Positions 1-6,433 of a stretch of DNA of 8,424 bases are shown piece by piece (the stretch's first letter is position 1; the number at the start of each line of letters is the position of its first letter). Source of the stretch: Chlamydia trachomatis (GTDB lineage: Bacteria > Chlamydiota > Chlamydiia > Chlamydiales > JAAKFR01). The stretch covers positions 1 to 8,424 of the forward strand of contig CAMAUB010000051.1 of NCBI GenBank assembly GCA_945861315.1. Reading direction: 5' to 3'. Made by a program: the position numbers and the translations under genes. Below the pieces are notes generated by a model. It saw only the letters and a program-made list of their open reading frames with translations, was not told the DNA's origin and did not search any database.

Positions 1-38
1 TTCTCATTTTGAGCTTGGATGAGTATATTTGGGGAAAC

Positions 39-1055
39 TTATAGTTCGTAGGCGCCATAGAACTTAATAAGGCTTTCAGCTTTTTTGAAGTTGCTATGTT
101 TGAGCATTTCATAAATGCGCAATCCTTTCGCATTTTTACCTTGCTGGAAATAGAGCATTCCAAGTTTGAAAAGAGTATCTTTGTCATCAATGCGAAGTTT
201 TAAAACAGCTTCATACTCGCGAATTTCCTCTTCTGGCATCTGAAGGTCGTGATAGCTGTAGGCAAGTTGCATATGAACCCATGGATCATTCGGTGCATAG
301 TCAGAGAGGATTTGAAATTCCTCAGTTGCTCGCTCCGCCGTCTGTCTAAATTTTGCCTGCATCTGGTCACTATAACGCTCTGGTGGCACCCAGCGCTCCT
401 CATCAAAACCGGGATATTTACGCGGGTCTGAGTAGATCAATGAAAGTGTTACATATGCATTTGCTAAGGCAGCATGAACCTCTAAATTTGTCGGTTCACA
501 TTTTACCACTTTGATATGCTCTTCAATGGATGCGAGAAGCAAAAGCTCTTTCATGCGATAAAGGTCTTTCCAATGGCAAAAGCAGCTAAACTTTTCAAGA
601 GAAGGGGTAAGAGATTTTAGAAAGAATGGCGGGGTGTAGTAGGAGTATTCTTTCTCTTGTAGATGATGTGCTAGTTTATGAGCAGCATTTGCAAGAGCGA
701 TATGGTGCTCAGGAATTCCTTCTTGATAACGAAGCGATTCTCGACATCTGCTAAGATATTCCTCAAGTAGATCCATCAAATGGTCTGGCTTTTTGGCTGA
801 GAGATAAAGGCGAAGGACAAAATAAGAGAAGAGGGTGAGAAAAAAAATGGCTAAAGTGAAGGCCAAGACCGAAGAATTGCTCATCATTGTAAAAAAAGAA
901 ATGAAAGCGGCTAGTTCAATACCAGCAACAATGAGGAAAAACACATTAAAAAAGACATAACCTCTGATCAAAAGGGCAAGCTTTTTAATTGTTGGTGACC
1001 ACAGTTTTGAAACGTGTTGATGATACTCAGCTGGATTAATAGTAATAGAGGCCAT
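39..1055 (-). CDS. Membrane-anchored TPR-repeat protein of unknown function
   Basis: I cannot assign a function to this 338-residue protein. Two hydrophobic segments lie near the N-terminus (about residues 33-58 and 63-85), so it is probably an inner-membrane protein with a long soluble C-terminal part. That part contains at least two recognisable tetratricopeptide repeats at about 258-291 (starting PWVHMQLAYSYHD) and 292-325 (starting KDTLFKLGMLYFQQG). A helical stretch at 190-208 may be a degenerate third repeat. TPRs normally mediate protein-protein contacts, so a scaffold or assembly role is inference. The ATG start is supported by an in-frame stop two codons upstream. The Shine-Dalgarno is weak: GAGG lies 12 nt upstream, inside the 12-bp palindrome at 1068-1079. 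The gene begins 28 nt after the upstream TPR gene ends, so the two are probably co-transcribed. No terminator is visible in the 38 bases beyond its stop. Confidence 0.85.
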   Translation of the reverse strand: MASITINPAEYHQHVSKLWSPTIKKLALLIRGYVFFNVFFLIVAGIELAAFISFFTMMSNSSVLAFTLAIFFLTLFSYFVLRLYLSAKKPDHLMDLLEEYLSRCRESLRYQEGIPEHHIALANAAHKLAHHLQEKEYSYYTPPFFLKSLTPSLEKFSCFCHWKDLYRMKELLLLASIEEHIKVVKCEPTNLEVHAALANAYVTLSLIYSDPRKYPGFDEERWVPPERYSDQMQAKFRQTAERATEEFQILSDYAPNDPWVHMQLAYSYHDLQMPEEEIREYEAVLKLRIDDKDTLFKLGMLYFQQGKNAKGLRIYEMLKHSNFKKAESLIKFYGAYEL

Positions 1056-1067
1056 ACATTAGTCATA

Positions 1068-1079
1068 CCTCATATGAGG
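1068..1079. repeat. Perfect 12-bp palindrome between the two TPR genes
   Basis: CCTCATATGAGG is its own reverse complement and sits in the 28-nt spacer between the two minus-strand TPR genes. It includes the only Shine-Dalgarno-like GAGG for the downstream gene. It could be a small operator, or chance in a short spacer. It has no loop and no T-tract, so it is not a terminator. Confidence 0.4.
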
Positions 1080-1083
1080 AAAT

Positions 1084-2946
1084 TTAATCCACTGTATCAG
1101 CATCGAAAGAATCGATATTATCGATCTGAACGATATGCTCATGCACTTCTTGACTTGCAAAAGCAATACTAAATGCAATTGCCTTTTGTACAGCAATATC
1201 CTGAATTGATAACTTATCTAATATATTAAGGGCTGCTCGATACTCTCCTAATTGAAAATTGGAAAGACCCACTATGCGAAGTGCTTTTTGATTGGTGCGA
1301 TCGTGCTTTAAGACCCATTTTGCATGAGTTTTTGCAGCAGCATAGTTACGAGCATAGTAGAGATACTCCGCATCTGCTAGATGGTTAGCAAGCTTGCTCC
1401 CATCGACTAAATCTTGCTCTACACCCATGCCAAAAGCCATAAGAGCATCATGAACAAGCCCAAGTCTATAAACCATATTTGATGACTCTGCAGTTTGATA
1501 GAGAACTGTCAAAAAAGATTCAATTGCTTTTTCAAGCTCTTTCTTCTCAGGGCTGAGTTGTAATGCTATCTCCATGAGATGCAATCCTTTTCTCTCTTGC
1601 CCTTCTTTCTTCCAAAAGAGAGTTGCTTGGCGGAAAAGGTCGGTAGACATTTGACTATAGCTTTGACGATCTGGCTTTAGTTGATTCCAAAATAGAAGAT
1701 AGTTGCGTGTCTTATTCAACAAATCGCCATCAAGATAGATCGTGCGAAACATTTCATCTTGAGTTAAATGAGCAATTTCTTTGGCCATTGAAGCTGGTTC
1801 TAAAGAGAGCGCTTCGCTAAGCTCCCACAATTTAGCTAGTTGTTCCATGTGTCCCGTTTTAATTTCTTCTGCAAGAGCTTCTCGCAACTTTAATGTCAAA
1901 CAGTCATAAAAAGGAGTATTGGTAAATTCGTTGCGCACGCAGTGACAAAATGTGCTCATCTTTTCGTCACGCTCTTTTGTCATCTTAGTCACGATTAGAT
2001 TGCTGATCTGATTGATCGCATCGTGTGCTTTCCAATCCATTAGTGTACGTATAAAGGCAAAGGCTAACTCTCTTTTCTCTTGGTCTAAGAGGTTGGCCAG
2101 GAGCATCTCAACTTCTGACTGTATATGTTTAATAATTTGATTTTGCTCTCGATAGAAAGATTGAAGATTTTCAGCTCGGTTAAAATAAAATTGAGCGAGC
2201 TTATAATAAGAGGCACGTTCAGTTGGAGCTATATCAGCTGACTCTTTTAAATAAGTTAATCCTAAAAAAAGAGCGGCCAGATGGTGGTAATCAGAATTTT
2301 GATTGTCGAGCTGATGCTGCTCTTTTTCAATAATAGCGCGGCTAGTAGAGAGATCGCCCTCTTCAGCTAAACAGTGAGCAATATGAAGCTGTCTCCATGT
2401 CGGAGGGAAAAAATTCTCAACAACAAACGGCATCCACCCACTCTGTTTTTGCCTCTGTGTAGGGCAAGGATAAGCAGACCAAAAACGAAGGGCATCTGAG
2501 TAGTGACTATCAAGATAACTTGAGAGACCGTCAAAAAAAAGGAGGATAGAATTGCTTGATGAAAATTGTTTTGCGCTATCCAAAAGTGGGGATATGAGGT
2601 GATCTTTTTTTTGAAGGTAAGCATTTGCCATCTGTGCTAAATAAGCTTCAACAAGAACTTCTTTTTGGTTACTTTTTGGCGGATCTTGAAGCACACATTG
2701 GAAAAAGTATTCGGACTCGGTAAAGTGGGAACGTGCTTGAGCAATGTACCCTTGATAAAGGGCAAGAGGAAAAAGAAAGTCTTCACTCCCTTCCCTTACA
2801 GCTTCCTCAGCCATACAATAGTTTCCAGAAACAAGATAACTATAGGCTTTATCAGGATATGACTCTTTTTTTGGAGAAAGTAAGAGATAGCCACTCGCTA
2901 ACAAGACACCTATTCCAACTGCTGAAAATATTAATTTACCTTTCAT
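1084..2946 (-). CDS. Large TPR-like protein with N-terminal membrane anchor, function unknown
   Basis: This 620-residue protein (ATG start) has no function I recognise. It begins MKGK followed by a hydrophobic segment (residues 5-24) ending in SPKK. There is no clear signal-peptidase site, so it looks like a signal anchor with the large domain on the periplasmic side. The remainder is almost entirely helical. Repeat-like units occur near residues 33-86 and again around 530-590 (for example AEYLYYARNYAAAKTHAKWV and ALRIVGLSNFQLGEYRAAL), consistent with divergent TPRs. The tail is acidic (IDNIDSFDADTVD). An in-frame TTG at 2953-2955 with an AAGG 7 nt upstream would add three residues; I preferred the ATG because it gives a normal signal-anchor N-terminus, but the ATG lacks a good Shine-Dalgarno. 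The gene is followed closely by a second membrane TPR gene. A promoter is visible at 3056-3085. Confidence 0.85.
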   Translation of the reverse strand: MKGKLIFSAVGIGVLLASGYLLLSPKKESYPDKAYSYLVSGNYCMAEEAVREGSEDFLFPLALYQGYIAQARSHFTESEYFFQCVLQDPPKSNQKEVLVEAYLAQMANAYLQKKDHLISPLLDSAKQFSSSNSILLFFDGLSSYLDSHYSDALRFWSAYPCPTQRQKQSGWMPFVVENFFPPTWRQLHIAHCLAEEGDLSTSRAIIEKEQHQLDNQNSDYHHLAALFLGLTYLKESADIAPTERASYYKLAQFYFNRAENLQSFYREQNQIIKHIQSEVEMLLANLLDQEKRELAFAFIRTLMDWKAHDAINQISNLIVTKMTKERDEKMSTFCHCVRNEFTNTPFYDCLTLKLREALAEEIKTGHMEQLAKLWELSEALSLEPASMAKEIAHLTQDEMFRTIYLDGDLLNKTRNYLLFWNQLKPDRQSYSQMSTDLFRQATLFWKKEGQERKGLHLMEIALQLSPEKKELEKAIESFLTVLYQTAESSNMVYRLGLVHDALMAFGMGVEQDLVDGSKLANHLADAEYLYYARNYAAAKTHAKWVLKHDRTNQKALRIVGLSNFQLGEYRAALNILDKLSIQDIAVQKAIAFSIAFASQEVHEHIVQIDNIDSFDADTVD

Positions 2947-3055
2947 AGAAGGCAAGCATACGCCTTATCGAATTTTTACAGCAAATTAAAATCAGCTTGC
3001 TAAAAAATGTATTATCAGCTCCATCGCATTTTAATCATGGTCTTTTTTTGAGAGG

Positions 3056-3085
3056 ATTATAACACTTTGAATGATTGGCAGGCAA
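3056..3085 (-). promoter_or_regulatory. Sigma70-type extended -10 promoter for the TPR gene pair
   Basis: Read on the minus strand, there is a perfect TATAAT (3056-3061) preceded by TGT, giving an extended -10 TGTTATAAT. A TTGCCT -35 (3080-3085; 4 of 6 consensus bases) lies 18 bp upstream. Transcription would start near 3049, leaving a leader of about 100 nt before the ATG at 2946. The -35 lies in a short inverted repeat (ATTG at 3074-3077 and CAAT at 3083-3086). Confidence 0.55.
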
Positions 3086-3143
3086 TGTATTTCTGTAAAG
3101 AGTTTATTAAGGTAAAAAGAATAGAGAAAAAAGTGTTCATTTA

Positions 3144-3168
3144 TTAATAATGTTGTGTTAATAATGTT
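3144..3168. promoter_or_regulatory. Tandem 11-bp direct repeat, candidate response-regulator operator
   Basis: TTAATAATGTT occurs perfectly at 3144-3154 and again at 3158-3168, a 14-bp period with a GTG spacer. It lies in the divergent intergenic region, about 45-70 bp upstream of the proposed -10 (3213-3218) of the response-regulator gene. OmpR/PhoB-family proteins bind head-to-tail direct repeats and many control their own promoters. That this pair is such a site is inference. The AT-rich sequence makes short repeats less improbable. Confidence 0.4.
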
Positions 3169-3212
3169 ATCTAAGAAAAGTCATTCCTTAAGTTAGCTAG
3201 GGCTTGACGTAT

Positions 3213-3218
3213 TATAAT
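3213..3218 (+). promoter_or_regulatory. Candidate -10 element for the response-regulator gene
   Basis: A perfect TATAAT lies 30 nt before the ATG at 3248 and would start transcription near 3225. No good -35 stands 16-18 bp upstream; the TTGACG at 3204-3209 is only 3 bp from the TATAAT and cannot pair with it. A promoter that depends on an activator would fit a weak -35, with the direct repeat at 3144-3168 as a possible activator site. Confidence 0.4.
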
Positions 3219-3235
3219 TTAAGTTTCTGATTGAC

Positions 3236-3240
3236 AGGAG
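3236..3240 (+). promoter_or_regulatory. Shine-Dalgarno that fixes the response-regulator start
   Basis: AGGAG stands 7 nt before ATG 3248 but only 1 nt before the in-frame TTG at 3242. The ATG is therefore the functional start, and the two-residue TTG extension should be dropped. Confidence 0.85.
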
Positions 3241-3247
3241 TTTGTTC

Positions 3248-3991
3248 ATGACCCAGAAGAAGACAATTTTACTAATTGAAGATGAAGAAGACATTGCGGC
3301 GCTGATTAAGCTGCAGGCAGATATATCGGGGTATAAGCTATTTGTTGAGACAGATGGGATTAATGGTTATCGCGCTATTGAACGCGATCGTCCAGATCTA
3401 GTGATTCTAGACATTATGCTACCTGGGCAAAATGGACTTGATATCTGTCGAAAAATGAAACACAATCCGGAATTGAAAAATATTCCTGTTGTGATTATCT
3501 CAGCGAAAAATGAAGAGCTCGATGTAGTTCTTGGTTTGGAGCTTGGTGCAGATGACTATGTGGCTAAACCATTTTCTCCAAAGATTCTGTTCTCTCGTGT
3601 GAAAGCGGTGATGAGAAGAGGACGTGAGGCGCAGAAAGTTGTTAAGACTCTCTTATTTGGTCCCTTTACTCTTGAAGTAGATCGTTATTTACTTCGTAAG
3701 AATGATAAATATATTCCAATTACCTTATCTGAATTCGGTATTTTACGTCGTTTTCTTGTAAATAGAGGAAAAGTATTAACGCGTAATCAACTCTTAGATG
3801 ATGTCCAAAATGATGATGCTTTTATCATGGATCGCAACATTGATGTGCACATTGCTTCACTGCGTAAAAAGCTTGGTCCCAATTTTCACTGGATTGAGAC
3901 AGTAAGAGGAGTTGGCTACCGCTTTAAAGAAGAGGAGGAGGAGAGCGGGATCGCCTCTGCTTCTTCTTCAAATATGTCAGCAGTAGGATAG
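3248..3991 (+). CDS. OmpR/PhoB-family two-component response regulator
   Basis: This 247-residue protein is a DNA-binding transcription regulator switched by phosphorylation. The receiver domain (about residues 5-122) keeps the whole active site: acidic pair E11/D12, phospho-acceptor D55 in LVILDIMLPG, S86, aromatic Y104 and K107 in AKPF. A winged-helix domain (about 136-226) has the family signature RNIDVHIASLRKKLG followed by ETVRGVGYRF. The intact receiver separates it from the atypical chlamydial regulator ChxR, which lacks the usual phosphorylation site. After YRF the protein carries an unusual 21-residue acidic and serine-rich tail (EEEEESGIASASSS...), encoded where the opposite-strand small membrane-protein gene overlaps. 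No histidine kinase is present in the window, so the partner is unknown. The ATG was chosen from Shine-Dalgarno spacing. A strong terminator follows 58 nt after the stop. Confidence 0.95.
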   Translation: MTQKKTILLIEDEEDIAALIKLQADISGYKLFVETDGINGYRAIERDRPDLVILDIMLPGQNGLDICRKMKHNPELKNIPVVIISAKNEELDVVLGLELGADDYVAKPFSPKILFSRVKAVMRRGREAQKVVKTLLFGPFTLEVDRYLLRKNDKYIPITLSEFGILRRFLVNRGKVLTRNQLLDDVQNDDAFIMDRNIDVHIASLRKKLGPNFHWIETVRGVGYRFKEEEEESGIASASSSNMSAVG

Positions 3992-4220
3992 CTCCTAAAA
4001 GAGCAACTGAAAATGTAAAGTAGGGGACTCCCTGCTTTGTCAAAATTTGCCCGTTGATTATTTCAACGGGTATTTTTTTGCTATAACTCGAATAGTCTCC
4101 ATCAAGACGGATAGCATTACTCTGTTTTTGAACGCAGCAACTTTTGACGTCAGGGCTTTGGCAGAGATACCAATAGCCATCATCGGCTTTTGACAAGTAA
4201 CCTTTGCAGGAAGAGTTCAT
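3924..4220 (-). CDS. Small single-TM protein with conserved-looking cysteines, function unknown
   Basis: This 98-residue protein is not one I recognise. The N-terminal 65 residues are hydrophilic, with four cysteines (C5, C20, C28, C29) in a GYWYLCQSPDVKSCC context. One membrane segment (about 66-84) follows, then a strongly basic tail (KKKQRRSRS) ending PPPLL. The basic tail predicts C-terminus inside and cysteine domain outside, although no signal peptide precedes it; a tail-anchored orientation with the N-terminus inside is the alternative. Support for a real gene: an AGGAG 10 nt before the ATG (4231-4235), a start inside the end of pdxT (41-nt overlap, suggesting translational coupling), and a protein-like composition. 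Against: it overlaps the 3' end of the convergent response-regulator gene by 68 bp and contains that gene's terminator. It would be the last gene of the seven-gene run. Confidence 0.62.
   Translation of the reverse strand: MNSSCKGYLSKADDGYWYLCQSPDVKSCCVQKQSNAIRLDGDYSSYSKKIPVEIINGQILTKQGVPYFTFSVALLGAILLLTYLKKKQRRSRSPPPLL
4050..4079 (+). terminator. Intrinsic terminator of the response-regulator gene
   Basis: A perfect 8-bp GC-rich stem (CCCGTTGA at 4050-4057, TCAACGGG at 4063-4070) with a 5-nt loop is followed by TATTTTTTT. It ends the plus-strand transcript. It lies wholly inside the coding sequence of the opposite-strand small membrane protein, where it encodes the PVEIING region. On the minus strand the hairpin is followed only by GCAAATTTTG, a poor terminator tail. 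Confidence 0.88.
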
Positions 4221-4728
4221 GGATTTTTGTCTCCTCAGTTAGTTCTGGATGAAATGTTGTTGCTAAGTAGCGCCCATTTGAGACAACAACAGGCTGATTT
4301 TGATAGGTGGCCAAGATTTCAACATCAGGGCCAACATGTGTGATGATAGGAGCCCTAATGAAAATCGCTTTAATCTTCTGTTCGCCATTATTTATCGTAA
4401 GCATCACAGTTGTTTCTGTGGATGCAATCTGTCGTCCATATCCATTGCGCAGCACATCCATATTAAGAAGATCTAATTTTGCCATTAAAATAGCTCCAGC
4501 GCATGTTCCAAAGATTGCACCTTCAAAAGTGGTGATAGCAGGAAGAAGATCTTTTCCAACAATCTGTAGTGTGGTCGATTCGCCACCAGGAATGATGAGA
4601 CCATCGCACGCATCAAGCTCCTTTTTTGTTCTTACTTCACATGAACAAACGCCCATCTTCTTAAGAAGCTGTCGATGTTTGGCAAAAGCGCCTTGCAGGG
4701 CCAAGACTCCAATTTTAGGGCTCGTCAA
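4180..4728 (-). CDS. pdxT: Pyridoxal 5'-phosphate synthase glutaminase subunit PdxT
   Basis: PdxT hydrolyses glutamine and channels the ammonia to PdxS for PLP synthesis; it acts in the cytosol. From the TTG start it has 182 residues, slightly shorter than typical members. Family motifs are intact: IGVLALQGAF (6-15), PGGEST (47-52), the nucleophile C76 in GTCAG, FIRAP (123-127), and the catalytic H160/E162 in FHPE. The TTG at 4726-4728 is preferred because GGGAGG (4736-4741) stands 7 nt upstream and it gives the canonical MTSPKIGVLALQG. An in-frame GTG at 4756-4758 would add ten residues without family support. The Shine-Dalgarno, the start and codons 2-3 lie in one arm of the 4718-4812 inverted repeat, so initiation may be affected by RNA structure. 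Its 3' end overlaps the next gene by 41 nt. Confidence 0.96.
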   Translation of the reverse strand: MTSPKIGVLALQGAFAKHRQLLKKMGVCSCEVRTKKELDACDGLIIPGGESTTLQIVGKDLLPAITTFEGAIFGTCAGAILMAKLDLLNMDVLRNGYGRQIASTETTVMLTINNGEQKIKAIFIRAPIITHVGPDVEILATYQNQPVVVSNGRYLATTFHPELTEETKIHELFLQRLLVKSR

Positions 4729-4812
4729 GGAATAACCTCCCAATCCAAAACTGCGCACAACCTCGGGGCTTTGGCGCAGTTTTGGATGCGGAAGTTATTC
4801 TTTGACGAGCCC
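4718..4812. repeat. Inverted repeat with 39-bp arms between pdxS and pdxT
   Basis: The arms 4718-4756 and 4774-4812 match as inverted copies at 35 of 39 positions, around a 17-nt centre (4757-4773). Both ends read GGGCTCGTCAA on their own strand. The element starts at the base directly after the pdxS TAA and runs into the fourth codon of pdxT. Transcribed on the minus strand it would fold into a long hairpin pairing the pdxT Shine-Dalgarno and TTG start with sequence just past the pdxS stop. There is no T-tract, so it is not a classical terminator. The right half (4761-4812) looks like a complete repeat unit, and the left half like an inverted copy truncated at CTGCGC. Part of it (CGGGGCTTTGGCGCAG, 4764-4779) recurs with one change at 8406-8421, suggesting a dispersed repeat family. 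Confidence 0.93.
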
Positions 4813-5676
4813 TTAATTCCCGCGTATTGCAAAGCTTTCTCCCTGTTTTAGTATTCCATCCATCCCTTGCTGTAAATCTTGTGAGACTTTAGCCAGAATA
4901 TTAGGATTTTGGTAGTGTGTTACAGCCATGACAATCGCTTTGGCTCGCGCCTCGGGATCATTAGACTTAAAAATTCCTGAACCAACAAAAACGGTTTGAG
5001 CACCAAGTTGCATCATCAAAGCTGCATCTGCAGGTGTTGCAATTCCTCCTGCTGAGAAGTTTGGAACAGGGAGGCACCCAAGTCTAGCCGTTTGACAAAG
5101 AAGGTCATAGGGTGCGTTAAGTTTTTTTGCCTCTGACATCCATTCAGTTGGATTCATCGAACTTAAACGAGCAATCGCGCTTTGCATTGCACGCATATGA
5201 CGAACAGCTTCAACAATGTTTCCAGTGCCAGGCTCTCCTTTGGTTCGAATCATGGCAGCACCTTCAGCAATGCGTCTTAGCGCCTGTCCAAGATCACACG
5301 CTCCACAAACAAAGGGGATTCTGAAGGAATGCTTATAGATATGATGTTCATCATCAGCGGGGGTCAACACTTCACTCTCATCGATAAAGTCTACCTCAAG
5401 CGCTTCAAGAATTTGTGCTTCAACAAAGTGACCAATACGACACTTTGCCATCACCGGAATAGAGACAGCAGCTTGGATAGAGCGAATGCGATCAGGGCTT
5501 GACATGCGAGCAATTTTCCCATCAGCACGAATGTCTGCTGGAATGCGTTCTAAAGCCATGACAGCTACTGCGCCAGATTCTTCGGCAATGATTGCCTGCT
5601 CAGCAGTTGTCACATCCATGATCACCCCACCTTTTAACATCTCAGCTAATCCCACTTTTAATTTAAAATTTTCCAT
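4813..5676 (-). CDS. pdxS: Pyridoxal 5'-phosphate synthase synthase subunit PdxS
   Basis: PdxS builds PLP from ribose 5-phosphate, glyceraldehyde 3-phosphate and ammonia supplied by PdxT; the known complex is a dodecamer of PdxS with bound PdxT. The 287 residues cover the family's full length, allowing for a short N-terminus, with a (beta/alpha)8 barrel. Catalytic positions are present: D21 in [10 protein letters not shown]78 in MAKCRIGH, and K146 in [11 protein letters not shown]. These correspond, by a constant offset of three, to the D24, K81 and K149 I recall for the Bacillus enzyme. The C-terminal phosphate loop [21 protein letters not shown] is also intact. The ATG follows an AGGAG 4 nt upstream that overlaps the stop codon of the exonuclease gene, leaving 7 nt between the genes. 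The stop is immediately followed by the large inverted repeat that separates it from pdxT. Confidence 0.98.
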   Translation of the reverse strand: MENFKLKVGLAEMLKGGVIMDVTTAEQAIIAEESGAVAVMALERIPADIRADGKIARMSSPDRIRSIQAAVSIPVMAKCRIGHFVEAQILEALEVDFIDESEVLTPADDEHHIYKHSFRIPFVCGACDLGQALRRIAEGAAMIRTKGEPGTGNIVEAVRHMRAMQSAIARLSSMNPTEWMSEAKKLNAPYDLLCQTARLGCLPVPNFSAGGIATPADAALMMQLGAQTVFVGSGIFKSNDPEARAKAIVMAVTHYQNPNILAKVSQDLQQGMDGILKQGESFAIRGN

Positions 5677-5683
5677 GTTGCTC

Positions 5684-6433
5684 CTATAAATTAGAAAAAG
5701 GGTTGGTTGCTTGTGAAAATCGGCCGCCTTGCTTTCGCTTTTTTAGTTCAAGGCGGATGGAAAAAAGAAGGTCTTGATCAAATGCCATATTTGTTGCCCA
5801 TTGAAGGTACTGCAGCGGTATTTCAGAAAAAAGGCGCCCTTTATGTTTACCAAGGGGCATGTATTTCATTTGGATAGGGTGAGCGAGTATGTTTTTAATT
5901 TGATCAAGGGTTTTGAAGCGTTGGACGAGAAATTTAAAGATCTCGATATTAACTTTAACATCACTCATAGCTCTATGTGCTTTATCAAGGGTGACATTGA
6001 AATGTTCAGCGAGAGAAGAAAGAGAATTGTTCGGGCTATCGCCATACGATCTAGCCAGCCTTAGAGTGTCGATATATTCTCGATCTTTTTGGGGGAAAGC
6101 AACTGCACACCGATCTGCCTCTTTAGACAACATATTCAGATCAAAGTTTACAGCATGCCCTACGATAAGATCATTGCCAATAAAGTCAAAAAAATTGGAG
6201 AGAACTTCTTTAATCTTAGGCTTTCCTTTAATCATTTCAATGGAGATATTATGGATTTTTTCAGACTCTTCAGAGATGGGGTGCTCAGGATCAACAAGAG
6301 TCTCATACTCTTCGGTAATTCCATCGAAGGTAAAGCGAGCAGCTGCTATCTCGATAATTCGGTCATTATCAGGATCTAAACCTGTAAATTCGGTATCGAG
6401 ACAAACAAATGTCATTTTATGTAATAATTTCAT
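5684..6433 (-). CDS. dnaQ: DnaQ-like DEDDh 3'-5' exonuclease with C-terminal DUF3820-like domain
   Basis: This 249-residue cytosolic protein is a predicted proofreading-type 3'-5' exonuclease, either a DNA polymerase III epsilon homologue or an RNase T-like enzyme. The metal-binding DEDDh residues are visible: D13 and E15 in [10 protein letters not shown]98 in [10 protein letters not shown], and H153 and D158 in [10 protein letters not shown]. After the exonuclease domain (to about 172), a segment [21 protein letters not shown] (from residue 192) resembles the small DUF3820 module, often fused to or encoded near exonucleases. The upstream ATG overlaps the end of engB by 17 nt. An alternative ATG at codon 7 lies 1 nt past the engB stop and gives [12 protein letters not shown]. 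Neither has a clear Shine-Dalgarno, so translation is probably coupled to engB. Chlamydiae can carry more than one dnaQ-like gene, so identity as the polymerase subunit is not certain. Confidence 0.92.
   Translation of the reverse strand: MKLLHKMTFVCLDTEFTGLDPDNDRIIEIAAARFTFDGITEEYETLVDPEHPISEESEKIHNISIEMIKGKPKIKEVLSNFFDFIGNDLIVGHAVNFDLNMLSKEADRCAVAFPQKDREYIDTLRLARSYGDSPNNSLSSLAEHFNVTLDKAHRAMSDVKVNIEIFKFLVQRFKTLDQIKNILAHPIQMKYMPLGKHKGRLFSEIPLQYLQWATNMAFDQDLLFSIRLELKKRKQGGRFSQATNPFSNL

Noticed and set aside
1..38. Start of another minus-strand gene (ATG at 5-7) or a terminator after the TPR gene
   Set aside because: Too little sequence remains, there is no Shine-Dalgarno, and only a 5-bp CTCAT/ATGAG pairing without a T-tract is present.
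3204..3209. TTGACG as a -35 box for the response regulator
   Set aside because: The TATAAT is only 3 bp away, and any -10 at 16-18 bp would be a poor match overlapping the ribosome-binding site.
3242..3247. TTG start giving the response regulator two extra residues
   Set aside because: It lies 1 nt from the AGGAG, too close for initiation; the ATG at 3248 has 7-nt spacing.
4150..4166. Resemblance of TCAGGGCTTTGGCAGAG to the repeat motif CGGGGCTTTGGCGCAG
   Set aside because: It encodes the LCQSPD part of the small membrane protein, lacks the flanking GGGCTC/GACGAG sequences and needs gaps to align; treated as chance.
4307..4735. 142-codon plus-strand open frame opposite pdxT
   Set aside because: It is antisense to a clear PdxT, has no recognisable motif and no ribosome-binding site that I could see.
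4729..4758. GTG start giving PdxT ten extra residues
   Set aside because: The family begins just before IGVLALQG, and the TTG at 4726-4728 has a GGGAGG at 7-nt spacing; the extra residues come only from the repeat arm.
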